Source of the DNA: Microbacterium sufflavum
GTDB taxonomy: Bacteria > Actinomycetota > Actinomycetes > Actinomycetales > Microbacteriaceae
Reading direction: 5' to 3'
NCBI RefSeq assembly: GCF_023101165.1
Contig: NZ_CP078076.1
Span: forward strand, 1,054,001-1,118,000
DNA: 64,000 nucleotides
Shown: in pieces, positions 54,712-62,300 of the stretch
How positions within the stretch are numbered: the first letter of the stretch is position 1
How the letters are laid out: each line of letters begins with the position of its first letter
Notes under the pieces: generated by a model
What the model saw: the letters and a program-made list of their open reading frames with translations, nothing else
Databases searched by the model: none
What the model was told of the DNA's origin: nothing
Position numbers and translations under genes: made by a program

Positions 54712-55824
54712 TCATGACACCAAGGCGCACGCCCGGATGACCGCCTGCACCACCACCGGCACCTGCTCCGGCGTGAGGCACTGCGGATTCAGTGCGATCT
54801 CGTCGCCATCCACCCCCACCGCGACCGCGGGATCGCCGGAGCGCAGACGCTCCGCAACCGCCGCGGCCGTCGCGTGCAGCGGCCGTACGTAGGCGCGCGG
54901 GATCGAGGCGGGCTGGATGCCGGGGCGCTCCAGCACGTGGCGGCGCACGCGCAGATCCGCGCACCCCGCGAGCCCCGCGACCAGCTTCGACACCATCCGC
55001 TCCCGGGCTGCCTGCTCCGCGGCCTCATCCCGCCGAGCGAACAGCTCGACCGCCGCCACCAGCCCCACGATCGTCTCCTTGTCGGTCTTCATCCCCCGGG
55101 CGACACCGTGGTGCGGATAGGCGACGGCCGCGCACGCGGCCACCAGCTCGCGCCGACCGAGGATCATCCCCGACGACTGCGGTCCGCGGACCTCCTTGCC
55201 ACCGCTGAGCACCACGAGGTCGGCACCCTCGTCGAGCATCTGCCGCACCAGCGCCCGCGGCGGCACCTCGGCGGCGGCGTCCACCACCAGCGGGATGCCG
55301 TGCTCGTGCAGCACCGCGGCGACCTCCGCGAGCGGCGGCGAGCCGGGCAGCGACCGGGCCTCCGCCATCCACAGCAGGAGCGCGGTCCGGTCGCTGAGGG
55401 CACGGCGCAGCTCCTCCACGCTCGCCCCCGTCGCGTCCTCCACCTCGACCACGCGGGCACCCGCGACCGCCACCGCCGTGTCGTAGCGGTTGCGATGGCC
55501 GCGCAGCATCAGGCACTCGTCCGGCAGTCCGGAGGCGCGCGGCAGCCGGGCGCGCAGCTCCGGGTGGTCGCGGGTCATCGCGGCGGCCGTGGCGACCGTG
55601 AGCCCCGCGGCCGCTCCCGCGGTGACACAGGCGGCCTCCACATCGAGCGCGGCGGCGATGCGTTCCCCCGCCCGAGCTTGGAGGGCGTGCAGGTCGACGA
55701 AGGCCCCGGCGGCCTCGCGCATCGCGTCGAGCACCTCGGGCGCCAGGAGCGAGCCGCCGACTGCGGTCACCGTGCCCCACGCGTTGATCAGCGGTCGAAG
55801 TCCCAGGTCGCGGTAGACGCTCAT
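54712..55824 (-). CDS. PLP-dependent SelA/DgaE-like enzyme
   Basis: 370 aa from ATG 55824. The fold-type I PLP site has Lys210 in VLSGGKEVRGPQSSG and Asp182 in LVVDAAAEVPP. The opening RPLINAWGTVTAVGGSLLAPEV is diagnostic of the SelA-like family, which includes D-glucosaminate-6-phosphate ammonia-lyase (DgaE). No selenocysteine genes are seen here, so selenocysteine synthase is unlikely. Next to the GH3 hexosaminidase a role in amino-sugar or amino-acid breakdown is the best inference. Confidence 0.8.
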   Translation of the reverse strand: MSVYRDLGLRPLINAWGTVTAVGGSLLAPEVLDAMREAAGAFVDLHALQARAGERIAAALDVEAACVTAGAAAGLTVATAAAMTRDHPELRARLPRASGLPDECLMLRGHRNRYDTAVAVAGARVVEVEDATGASVEELRRALSDRTALLLWMAEARSLPGSPPLAEVAAVLHEHGIPLVVDAAAEVPPRALVRQMLDEGADLVVLSGGKEVRGPQSSGMILGRRELVAACAAVAYPHHGVARGMKTDKETIVGLVAAVELFARRDEAAEQAARERMVSKLVAGLAGCADLRVRRHVLERPGIQPASIPRAYVRPLHATAAAVAERLRSGDPAVAVGVDGDEIALNPQCLTPEQVPVVVQAVIRACALVS

Positions 55825-55946
55825 GAGCGCACACGCTAGCGCCTCGATCGCTTCCGGCGGCCGTGCCGTCACCCCGACCGCTCCCTCGCGAGACGCCGTT
55901 CCCGACCGGCCGGCGGCGACGGTTTTTTTGCCGCTCAGCAGGAAAT

Positions 55947-55974
55947 TTGACTTCTATGCCGTTCCGGGTATGGT
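55947..55974 (+). promoter_or_regulatory. Predicted promoter of the 44-aa gene
   Basis: -35 TTGACT (55947-55952), 16 bases, -10 TATGGT (55969-55974). It is among the best matches to the general sigma consensus in this window and predicts a leader of about 30 bases carrying AAAGGGGAAG before the small gene. Confidence 0.6.
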
Positions 55975-56010
55975 CAGGGGTTACGCCAGCCACGAAAAGG
56001 GGAAGCGCAC

Positions 56011-56145
56011 ATGTCCGGAAAGTCCACCCAGGGTCGAGCGAGCAAGAAGGCACCCCAGCTCTCGCTCAAGGAGAAGCGGGCCGCCAAGAAGGCCAAGAAC
56101 GCTCCAGACGAGTTCCTCAAGCCCCGCAAGGGCGCGAAGGGCTGA
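56011..56145 (+). CDS. Small basic protein of 44 aa
   Basis: ATG 56011 to TGA 56143-56145. The product starts MSGKSTQGRASKKAPQ and ends FLKPRKGAKG, with a lysine/arginine/alanine-rich middle (EKRAAKKAKNAP). It has a good ribosome site (AAAGGGGAAG) and a strong promoter, which argues for real and perhaps high expression. I recognise no family; the composition suggests nucleic-acid or ribosome contact, which is inference only. Confidence 0.7.
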   Translation: MSGKSTQGRASKKAPQLSLKEKRAAKKAKNAPDEFLKPRKGAKG

Positions 56146-56297
56146 GGACTCCCCGGACGGCGGCATCGCGGCGGACGCTGCGGATGCGCGTCCGAGAGGT
56201 GCGCCGGATACCCGCGCGACGAGGTGCTGTCAACGGCCCTCCCCTCGTGCGGCAACCGGCGCACCCTGGACGTCTCATCCGACGAGAGGAGCACGCC

Positions 56298-56630
56298 ATG
56301 GCGCACGACGAGGGCCACCTGAACGATCCGGAGCGCATGCAGCCGGAGGAGGAGGATCGCGTCGAGTCCGGCGCGGAGCCCACCGACCCCACGTATCCGT
56401 CCCCCGATGCCGGGTCCACTCGACCCGGTGCCGGTCCGATCTCGGAGCACCTCGCCGAGCGGGGCGGGGACGACACCGACCTCATCGAGAACGTGCCGGC
56501 GGGCGGTGCGGGGGCCGACGCGGGCGCCGGGCAGGCCGCCCGCGTGGATCCGTCATCCGACGCCTCGGTGCCGGACGAGTCTGAGCACAACGACGAGCCC
56601 GGCATCGGCACTCGTCGCGCGGAGGACTGA
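56298..56630 (+). CDS. Acidic, low-complexity hypothetical protein
   Basis: 110 aa from ATG 56298 preceded by GAGAGGA. It is strongly acidic and rich in Gly, Ala, Pro and Asp, with stretches such as EEEDRVESGAEPTDP and GGAGADAGAGQAARVD. No hydrophobic segment or known domain is seen, and it is probably disordered. It is convergent with the alcohol dehydrogenase gene, with only 11 bases between them. Confidence 0.65.
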   Translation: MAHDEGHLNDPERMQPEEEDRVESGAEPTDPTYPSPDAGSTRPGAGPISEHLAERGGDDTDLIENVPAGGAGADAGAGQAARVDPSSDASVPDESEHNDEPGIGTRRAED

Positions 56631-56641
56631 ACACCCCACGG

Positions 56642-57826
56642 TCACACCGTGGACGGATGCAGCACGACCTTGATGCAGCCGTCCTCCTTCTGCTGGAACG
56701 TGCGGTACAGGTCGGGTGCGTCGTCGAGCGGGGCGTGATGCGTGGTGAGGTCCATCACGCCGAGCGGATCGGCGGCGTCCTCCACGAGCGGCAGCAGGTC
56801 GTCGATCCAGTTCTTGACGTTGCACTGCCCCATCCGCAGCGTGACCTGCTTGTCGAACATCGTCTTCATCGGCAGGATGTCGGCGTCACCCGCATAGACG
56901 CCGCTCAGCGACACGGTCCCGCCCCGTCGCACCGCGTCGATCGAGGCGTAGACCGCGGCGAGGCGGTCGATCCCCGCCTTGTCGAGCAGCTGTCGCGCGG
57001 CGGGATCGGGCAGCAGCCCCACGGCCTTCTGCACGAACTCGATGCCGCTGTTCCCGTGGGCTTCGAGCCCCACCGCGTCGACCACGGAGTCGGCCCCGCG
57101 GCCCTCGGTGGTGTCGCGAATCTCGGCGACGACGGTGTCGGTGAGGTCGAGCGTCTCGATGCCGTGCCGTTCGGCCATGGCCCGCCGTTCGGGCACCGGG
57201 TCGACGGCGATGACGCGGTGCCCGCGGTGACGGCCCACCCTGGCGACGAACTGCCCGACCGGGCCGAGGCCCATCACGGCGAGGGTGCCGCCTTCCGGCA
57301 CCTGCGCGTACTCCACGCCCTGCCACGCGGTGGGGAGGATGTCGCTGAGGAACAGGTAGCGCTCGTCGGGAAGGTCGGGCGCGACCTTGATGTGGTTGTA
57401 GTCCGCAAGCGGTACCCGCAGGTACTCCGCCTGTCCGCCCGGCACCTGGCCGTAGAGCTTGGTGTAGCCGAACAGGGCTGCTCCGCTGCCGTACTCGCGC
57501 ACCTGCGTGGTCTCGCACTGCGACTGCAGGCCGCGACGGCAGAAGAAGCACTCCCCGCACGCGATGTTGAACGGGATGACGACCCGGTCTCCGGGCTGCA
57601 GCGAGGTGACGTTCGCGCCCACGTCGACCACCACACCCATGGGCTCGTGCCCGAGGATGTCGCCGCGATCCAGGAATGGACCGAGCAGCTCGTACAGATG
57701 CAGGTCGGAGCCGCAGATCGCCGATGAGGTGATGCGGATGATCGCGTCCTCTGGCTGCTGGATCTGCGGGTCGGGGACCTCCTCGACCGTCACCGTGCGC
57801 TTGCCCTGCCAGGTCAGTGCCTTCAT
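56642..57826 (-). CDS. Zinc-dependent alcohol dehydrogenase
   Basis: 394 aa medium-chain dehydrogenase. Catalytic-zinc ligands are in ICGSDLH (Cys) and GHEPMG (His-Glu); the structural zinc lobe has CGECFFCRRGLQSQC with four Cys. The NAD site is GLGPVGQFVARVG, followed by VIAVDPVPER, where Asp favours NAD. The insert and C-terminus (TMFDKQVTLRMGQCNVKNW) match glutathione-independent formaldehyde dehydrogenase-like members. It has a strong ribosome site (GGAGGACATC). The real substrate is unknown. Confidence 0.92.
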   Translation of the reverse strand: MKALTWQGKRTVTVEEVPDPQIQQPEDAIIRITSSAICGSDLHLYELLGPFLDRGDILGHEPMGVVVDVGANVTSLQPGDRVVIPFNIACGECFFCRRGLQSQCETTQVREYGSGAALFGYTKLYGQVPGGQAEYLRVPLADYNHIKVAPDLPDERYLFLSDILPTAWQGVEYAQVPEGGTLAVMGLGPVGQFVARVGRHRGHRVIAVDPVPERRAMAERHGIETLDLTDTVVAEIRDTTEGRGADSVVDAVGLEAHGNSGIEFVQKAVGLLPDPAARQLLDKAGIDRLAAVYASIDAVRRGGTVSLSGVYAGDADILPMKTMFDKQVTLRMGQCNVKNWIDDLLPLVEDAADPLGVMDLTTHHAPLDDAPDLYRTFQQKEDGCIKVVLHPSTV

Positions 57827-57927
57827 GATGTCCTCCGCTCCGGTCGACTGTGGTCGTCCCAGCCTCCGCGTCGCCGGTCGGTGTGAACACCCGGTTGACA
57901 GGTGCCGTGGCGCATGCGATCCCGCGC

Positions 57928-59256
57928 TCAGTGGAAGGGGCAGCCGCGGCCGGAGCCGGCCGCGCGCACCCGTCCGCCGGACGCGGGCTTGGTGGGCAGC
58001 CGTCGTCGGTTCACCGCGAGGCCCTCGTCGAGCACGCGCAGCCGCGGGTCGCTGAGCACCGCGATCGCAGCCGTGAGTCCCGCGACCACGAGCTTCTCGC
58101 CGGGGCAGCGGTGTCCCGAGGCGACGTCGGCTCCGCCCTGCGGGATGAACGTCTTCACCTCTTCGTGGTCAGTCACGTCGGTGAAGCGCTCCGGGGCGAA
58201 GCGGTGCGCGTGCGCCCACGACTGCTCGTCGGTGTCGGTGCCGAGGATGTCGAGCACCACGCGACCGCCCTTCGGCACGCGCACGCCGTCGATCTCGATG
58301 TCGGTGAGCGCACGCCCCGGGAGCATCGGCACGAACAGTCCCGTGCGCCGCACCTCCTGCGCGAACCGGGTGGCGAGAGCGCCGCTCACGAGAGCCTGCC
58401 GTTCCGCGGTCTCGGCCGCGATGCGGGCGCGCCAGTCCGGGTGGTCGTGGAGCTGCTTCGCCGCGAACGCCACGAACCGGGCGGCGGCGATCATCGGCCG
58501 GATGCTGTTCTGCAGTTCGATGCCCGCGGTCCTGGCGGGAAGCAGGGTGCCGTCGGCGCTGCGGTGCGCGGCCCACAGCGCGAGCGCGGTGCCCTCGGGA
58601 GCCGCGAGCGTTCCGGCGCGGACGGCCTCGATGAGGCGCTGAGCGTGCCGGTCGGACCACATCCGGTTCGCGGTCGCGGCGAGGTAGGCGGGCGAGTACG
58701 GCGCGCCGAACCCGTCGACGATCTGGGCCAGCCGAGCGGCCCAGCGCGTCTTCGCGGCGGGCGTCCCCGGAAGGCCCGCCCAGCCCATGATCGCGCGTCC
58801 GAACGCCCTGACGGCCGCGTCATAGGCGCTGCGGGTGCCGCCGTCGAGCCAGGCGTCGCGCTCCCGCGCCCACTCCCGCTCGAGCCAGGGCGTGAGCCGC
58901 GCGACCTGCTCGTCCTCGTAGGCGACCGCGACGAACGTCGCCTTGCGGTGACGGTGGGCGTCGCCGTCGAGGCTGTGGACGGAGCCGTGCCCGAACAGCG
59001 TCTCTTGCACGATCGCGGGCATCGCGCCGTGCCGGGCGATGCGACTCTCGTCGTAGAACAGGTCGATGCCCTCGGCGCCGCGGACGAGGGCGGCCTCGTC
59101 GCCGAGCAGGCGCATCGGGGCAGACCGGGCGCCCGGTCGTGCACGCCGCCAGATGCGGGCTCCGAAGTCGTAGCCGCGGGTCAGGAGGAACGGGGAGTCG
59201 TCGCGCACGATCGTCTCGACGCCGTGCGAGGTCCGGCCGGTGAGTCTGTGGAGCAT
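57928..59256 (-). CDS. Cytochrome P450 of the CYP152 (fatty-acid peroxygenase) type
   Basis: 442 aa. The haem ligand is Cys384 in the segment IPQGGADVASGHRCPGE. The usual acid-threonine pair of the I helix is replaced by Arg253-Pro254 in NSIRPMIAAAR, the hallmark of H2O2-using CYP152 enzymes such as P450-BSbeta and OleT, in which Arg holds the fatty-acid carboxylate. This predicts hydroxylation or decarboxylation of fatty acids without a redox partner; no ferredoxin gene is nearby. The alcohol dehydrogenase gene follows on the same strand after 101 bases. Confidence 0.9.
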   Translation of the reverse strand: MLHRLTGRTSHGVETIVRDDSPFLLTRGYDFGARIWRRARPGARSAPMRLLGDEAALVRGAEGIDLFYDESRIARHGAMPAIVQETLFGHGSVHSLDGDAHRHRKATFVAVAYEDEQVARLTPWLEREWARERDAWLDGGTRSAYDAAVRAFGRAIMGWAGLPGTPAAKTRWAARLAQIVDGFGAPYSPAYLAATANRMWSDRHAQRLIEAVRAGTLAAPEGTALALWAAHRSADGTLLPARTAGIELQNSIRPMIAAARFVAFAAKQLHDHPDWRARIAAETAERQALVSGALATRFAQEVRRTGLFVPMLPGRALTDIEIDGVRVPKGGRVVLDILGTDTDEQSWAHAHRFAPERFTDVTDHEEVKTFIPQGGADVASGHRCPGEKLVVAGLTAAIAVLSDPRLRVLDEGLAVNRRRLPTKPASGGRVRAAGSGRGCPFH

Positions 59257-59401
59257 GACCCGACCCTCGCAGCGCGGGGACCGGTCCTCCAGGGGGGAGC
59301 GTTCGGCGATGGACTGTGCTAGCGGTGAGGGGACGACCCTTGTCAAGCGCCTGTGCAGGCGGTGTGCGCGCCCGTCACACTGGCGGCGGAACGGAGGAAC
59401 C

Positions 59402-59839
59402 ATGGCGACGAACACCCGAGACCTGGCGTGCACCACCGAAGACGTGTTCCGTGTGCTGGCGGACGGCTGGCTGTACCCCGCGTGGGTCGTCGGAGCGTCG
59501 CGCATGCGCGATGTCGACGCGGCCTGGCCCGCTCCGGGCGCGCAGCTGCACCATTCGGTCGGCGTGTGGCCCGCGCTGCTCGACGACACGACCGAACTGC
59601 TGCAGTGGCATCCGCCGCACCGGGCGGTGCTGCGTGCGCGCGGCTGGCCGGTCGGCGAGGCGCAGGTCACCCTGCGGGCGAGGTCGACGGCGACCGGCTG
59701 CCAGGTGCGTATCGACGAGGAACCCGTGAAGGGCCCGGCGACCCTGCTCCCCCGTTTCCTGACCGCACCGATCCTGCGGTGGCGCAACGCCGAGACGCTG
59801 CATCGGCTGGCCTATCTGGCCGAAGGGCGTGCCGGGTGA
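59402..59839 (+). CDS. SRPBCC family protein
   Basis: 145 aa; ATG with GGAGGAAC upstream. The START/polyketide-cyclase-like fold is recognised by the N-terminal TTEDVFRVLADGWLYPAWVVGASRMRDVDAAWPAPGAQLHHSVGVWP (about 12-58) and the final helix RWRNAETLHRLAYLAEGRAG. Such proteins bind hydrophobic ligands or act as small cyclases. It diverges from the P450 gene across a 145-base gap that holds a 14-bp palindrome (59348-59361), so joint control is possible. Confidence 0.82.
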   Translation: MATNTRDLACTTEDVFRVLADGWLYPAWVVGASRMRDVDAAWPAPGAQLHHSVGVWPALLDDTTELLQWHPPHRAVLRARGWPVGEAQVTLRARSTATGCQVRIDEEPVKGPATLLPRFLTAPILRWRNAETLHRLAYLAEGRAG

Positions 59840-59855
59840 TCGGTAGCGCGGGGAT

Positions 59856-60677
59856 TCATGCCCCGGATCGCATATAGTCTTCGGCGGCCTGGACCTGGAC
59901 CCGCGTCGGGCGCACACCGGTGTAGAGCACGAACTGCTCGAGCGCCTGGAGGGTCGCGACCTCGGCACCGGTGATGACCGTGGCCCCCGCCGCACGCCCC
60001 GCAGCCACCACGGGGGTCTCCGCCGGCAGCGCGACCACATCGAACACCACCGTCGATGCCGCGATCGCCTGCTCGCTGAACGAGAGTGCGTGCTCCTCGG
60101 CCCCGCCCGCCATGCCGATCGGCGTGACGTTGACGAGCACGTCCGCTGTCGCCTCGCCGGGATCCGGACGCCAGTCGAATCCGTACTGGTCCGCGAGGGC
60201 ACGCCCGCGGGCTTCGTTGCGGGCGACGATCGTGAGGTCGGTGAAGCCCCCGTCGCGGAAGGCCGCAGCGGTCGCCTTCGCCATGCCGCCCGAACCCCGC
60301 AGCAGCACAGACGACCGCGGGTCGATGCCGTTGCGGGCGATCAGGGTCGCGATCGCCGAGTAGTCGGTGTTGTAGGCGGTCAGTACCCCGTCATCGTTCA
60401 CGATGGTGTTGACGGAGTCGATCGCGCGCGCGGAGGCGTCCATCCGATCGACGAGGGCGATGACATCCTCCTTATAGGGCATGGAGATCGCGCATCCGCG
60501 GATGCCGAGTCCGCGGACACCGGCGATCGCCTGGGCCAGATCGGTCGGCGCGAAGGCCTTGTAGATCCAGTTGAGCCCCAGTGCCTCGTAGAGGTGGTTG
60601 TGGAAGCGGGTTCCGTTGTTGCTGGGTCGCGCGGACAGCGAGATGCACAGCGTCATGTCCTTGTTCAGCATCGTCAC
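59856..60677 (-). CDS. Shikimate dehydrogenase-like protein (AroE family)
   Basis: 273 aa. The shikimate-binding half has SMPYKEDV with the catalytic Lys and YNTDYSA with the catalytic Asp. The nucleotide half has LRGSGGMAKATAAA, a variant of the GxGGxxxA loop. The usual HSxSPxxHN is changed to SARPSNNGTRFHN, so the substrate may be quinate or another acid rather than shikimate. GTG at 60677 lies six bases after TAGCCT (60684-60689), favouring a leaderless start; an ATG two codons later with GAGG is the alternative. Confidence 0.85.
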   Translation of the reverse strand: MTMLNKDMTLCISLSARPSNNGTRFHNHLYEALGLNWIYKAFAPTDLAQAIAGVRGLGIRGCAISMPYKEDVIALVDRMDASARAIDSVNTIVNDDGVLTAYNTDYSAIATLIARNGIDPRSSVLLRGSGGMAKATAAAFRDGGFTDLTIVARNEARGRALADQYGFDWRPDPGEATADVLVNVTPIGMAGGAEEHALSFSEQAIAASTVVFDVVALPAETPVVAAGRAAGATVITGAEVATLQALEQFVLYTGVRPTRVQVQAAEDYMRSGA

Positions 60678-60741
60678 CGCCTCAGGCTACCGGCGGCGAG
60701 GATCCGTGGCGGGAAAGGTCGTCCTCCCCTATGGTGAAGGT

Positions 60742-60873
60742 GCATGCACAGGGGATTGATCGTCTCCGTCTCTCCCCAGGAGACGGACGGCCCACCCCAG
60801 GGGCACGACGATCCGTGTATGCGATTGGGCCCTCTCGAGTAGTTCAGTCCCCAATGGGCTACTCGAGGGGGCC
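60742..60873 (+). ncRNA. Candidate structured RNA with twin C-rich hairpin loops
   Basis: P1 GCATGCAC (60742-60749) pairs with GTGTATGC (60815-60822). P2 GATCGTC (60758-60764) pairs with GACGATC (60807-60813). Inside P2 sit hairpin P3 (60766-60772/60780-60786, loop TCCCCAG) and hairpin P4 (60790-60793/60801-60804, loop ACCCCAG). A terminator-like 15-bp hairpin (60828-60842/60859-60873, one mismatch) follows. TATGGT at 60730-60735 is six bases before 60742, so a transcript would start at P1. The loops recall actinobacterial sRNAs such as 6C RNA, but have four C's, and I do not identify it as 6C. Confidence 0.4.
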
Positions 60874-60905
60874 GCTCTCGTTCATTCTCCCACCGATTTT
60901 CGGAT

Positions 60906-60950
60906 TTGTCCCCCAAAAGGGGGACAAGGAGGTCCGAAAGGGGTTAGGCT
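60906..60950 (+). promoter_or_regulatory. Perfect 9-bp palindrome next to a predicted csp promoter
   Basis: TTGTCCCCC (60906-60914), AAAA, GGGGGACAA (60919-60927) form a perfect inverted repeat. Its right end coincides with a -35 position 17 bases before -10 TAGGCT (60945-60950). A transcript from there would have a 5' leader of about 225 bases before the cold-shock gene, as is common for cold-shock mRNAs. The 504-base gap 60678-61181 contains no supported ORF. Confidence 0.45.
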
Positions 60951-61181
60951 GTCTCTGACGCACCCTCCGGTCGTCTTCGGCCCTCATCGCTCCCCCCGCG
61001 GTGAGGGCCACACCATTTTCCGGGAGCGGATCGAGAGCCCCGCCGCGCTGGTCGCATGACGCTCATGCAACATTTGGATTACCTTCTTGCCTCTCCTATT
61101 GCCGCCGGGGTCGCCTCCACTAGCGTTAGCGATGTCGGTGCACCCCTGCGTCGGCTTCTAGATCAGCAGAACAGGCAGTAC

Positions 61182-61388
61182 ATGAGCACCCAGGGCACGG
61201 TCAAGTGGTTCAACTCGGAGAAGGGCTTCGGCTTCATCTCCCCCGACGACGGAGGCGCTGACGTCTTCGCGCACTACTCCGCCATCCAGTCATCCGGCTA
61301 CCGGTCTCTCGACGAGAACCAGCGAGTCGAGTTCGATGTGGCGCAGGGTCCGAAGGGCCTGCAGGCAGAGAACATCCGCCCGCTCTGA
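61182..61388 (+). CDS. CspA-type cold-shock protein
   Basis: 68 aa single cold-shock domain that binds single-stranded RNA and DNA. It begins [21 protein letters not shown]1 is KGFGFIS and RNP2 is VFAHYSAI. Upstream codons in frame have no similarity to the family, so ATG 61182 is the start. The ribosome site is weak (AACAGGCAG). The long structured upstream region suggests control at the RNA level. It is convergent with the HAD gene. Confidence 0.95.
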   Translation: MSTQGTVKWFNSEKGFGFISPDDGGADVFAHYSAIQSSGYRSLDENQRVEFDVAQGPKGLQAENIRPL

Positions 61389-61400
61389 CGCGGACGACAC

Positions 61401-61453
61401 CGGGACTCCCCGTCTGAAGAACGCACTCGAGCGTCCTTTCGACGGGGAGTTCC
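61401..61453. terminator. Terminator between csp and HAD gene
   Basis: A 13-bp stem (61401-61413 with 61441-61453, one mismatch) encloses a 27-base loop with its own ACGC/GCGT mini-stem, and is followed by TTTT. It starts 12 bases after the csp stop and also faces the convergent HAD gene. Confidence 0.75.
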
Positions 61454-61478
61454 GTTTTCTGCGTCAGTGGTGACGGGC

Positions 61479-62144
61479 TCAGCCGAGCAGCAGGGCCCGC
61501 AGTTCGTCGACCGAGGCGACGCGGAACGCCGCGTCGTCTCCCTCGTGCGGGTCGCTGAAGCCCCACTCGACGAAGATCACGGGGACGCCGTTGGCCTTGC
61601 CGCCCTCGACATCATGATGGCGGTCGCCGACGAGGACGGGGCGTGACGTGTCGACGCCGAGCGCGCCCAGGCGGCGCAGGGCTTCGGCGACGATGTCGGT
61701 CTTCGACGCGAGCGTCGCCTCGTCCGGAGTCGCGCCGACGGTCGTGAGGAAGGCGGGCCGGAGACCGAAGTGGTCGACCAGCGCATCGACCTGGTTCTCC
61801 GGCTTGGAGCTCGCGGTCGCCTGCGGCACTCCCGCGGCATGCAGGTCGTGGATGAGCTCGGCGACACCGGGATACGTGCGCACGTCCGTGGTGTAACCGT
61901 CGGCCTTGCCCAGCGTGCGGTAGAACGCCACGGCCTCGGCGGACTCCGCGGGCGTCATGCCGGCCTGGTCCTGGAACGACTGGAACATGGGCGGCCCGAT
62001 CCAGTGCACCAGTTCCTCCCGCGTCGGGGCGGGACGACCGAAGTGCGTGAGGGCGACGTGCAGCCGACGGAGGATGCCGACCGAGGCGTCGACGATCGTG
62101 CCGTCGACGTCCCAGAGCACGCAGGTGTATGGGGAGGGGGCCAT
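61479..62144 (-). CDS. HAD-superfamily phosphatase (phosphoglycolate phosphatase-like)
   Basis: 221 aa. HAD motif I is LWDVDGTIVDAS (nucleophile Asp and second Asp), motif II ATASSKP, motif III Lys in LASKTDIVAEAL, motif IV VGDRHHDVEGG. A helical cap lies between motifs I and II. It resembles Gph/PgmB-type enzymes; the substrate is not certain. TAGGCT (62151-62156) ends six bases before the ATG, a leaderless arrangement. Confidence 0.9.
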   Translation of the reverse strand: MAPSPYTCVLWDVDGTIVDASVGILRRLHVALTHFGRPAPTREELVHWIGPPMFQSFQDQAGMTPAESAEAVAFYRTLGKADGYTTDVRTYPGVAELIHDLHAAGVPQATASSKPENQVDALVDHFGLRPAFLTTVGATPDEATLASKTDIVAEALRRLGALGVDTSRPVLVGDRHHDVEGGKANGVPVIFVEWGFSDPHEGDDAAFRVASVDELRALLLG

Positions 62145-62300
62145 CTCTCCAGCCTATGGGTCCGCGGACGCCTGCCCGGTCCTGCTGCACGGGTGTGCAG
62201 TCTCACGCGTGCTCCCCGGATCGCGTGGCCGCGGCGCGAACGGCGGAATGCTGCACCGTAGGGTCGTGACAGCGGCGGGAACGCGAGTGAGACTGGGGAG

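Noticed and set aside
54712..55824. Selenocysteine synthase (SelA).
   Set aside because: No selB, selC or selenoprotein context; the family also includes DgaE-type ammonia-lyases, which fit the neighbouring glycosidase better.
55890..55929. CGCCG/CGGCG hairpin followed by a T7 run, considered as a terminator.
   Set aside because: No plus-strand gene lies upstream to be terminated; kept only as an AT-containing stretch before the promoter at 55947.
60742..60873. Identification of the structured element as 6C RNA, SRP RNA, 6S RNA or RNase P RNA.
   Set aside because: Loops have four rather than six or more C's, and the conserved cores of SRP, 6S and RNase P RNAs are not seen.
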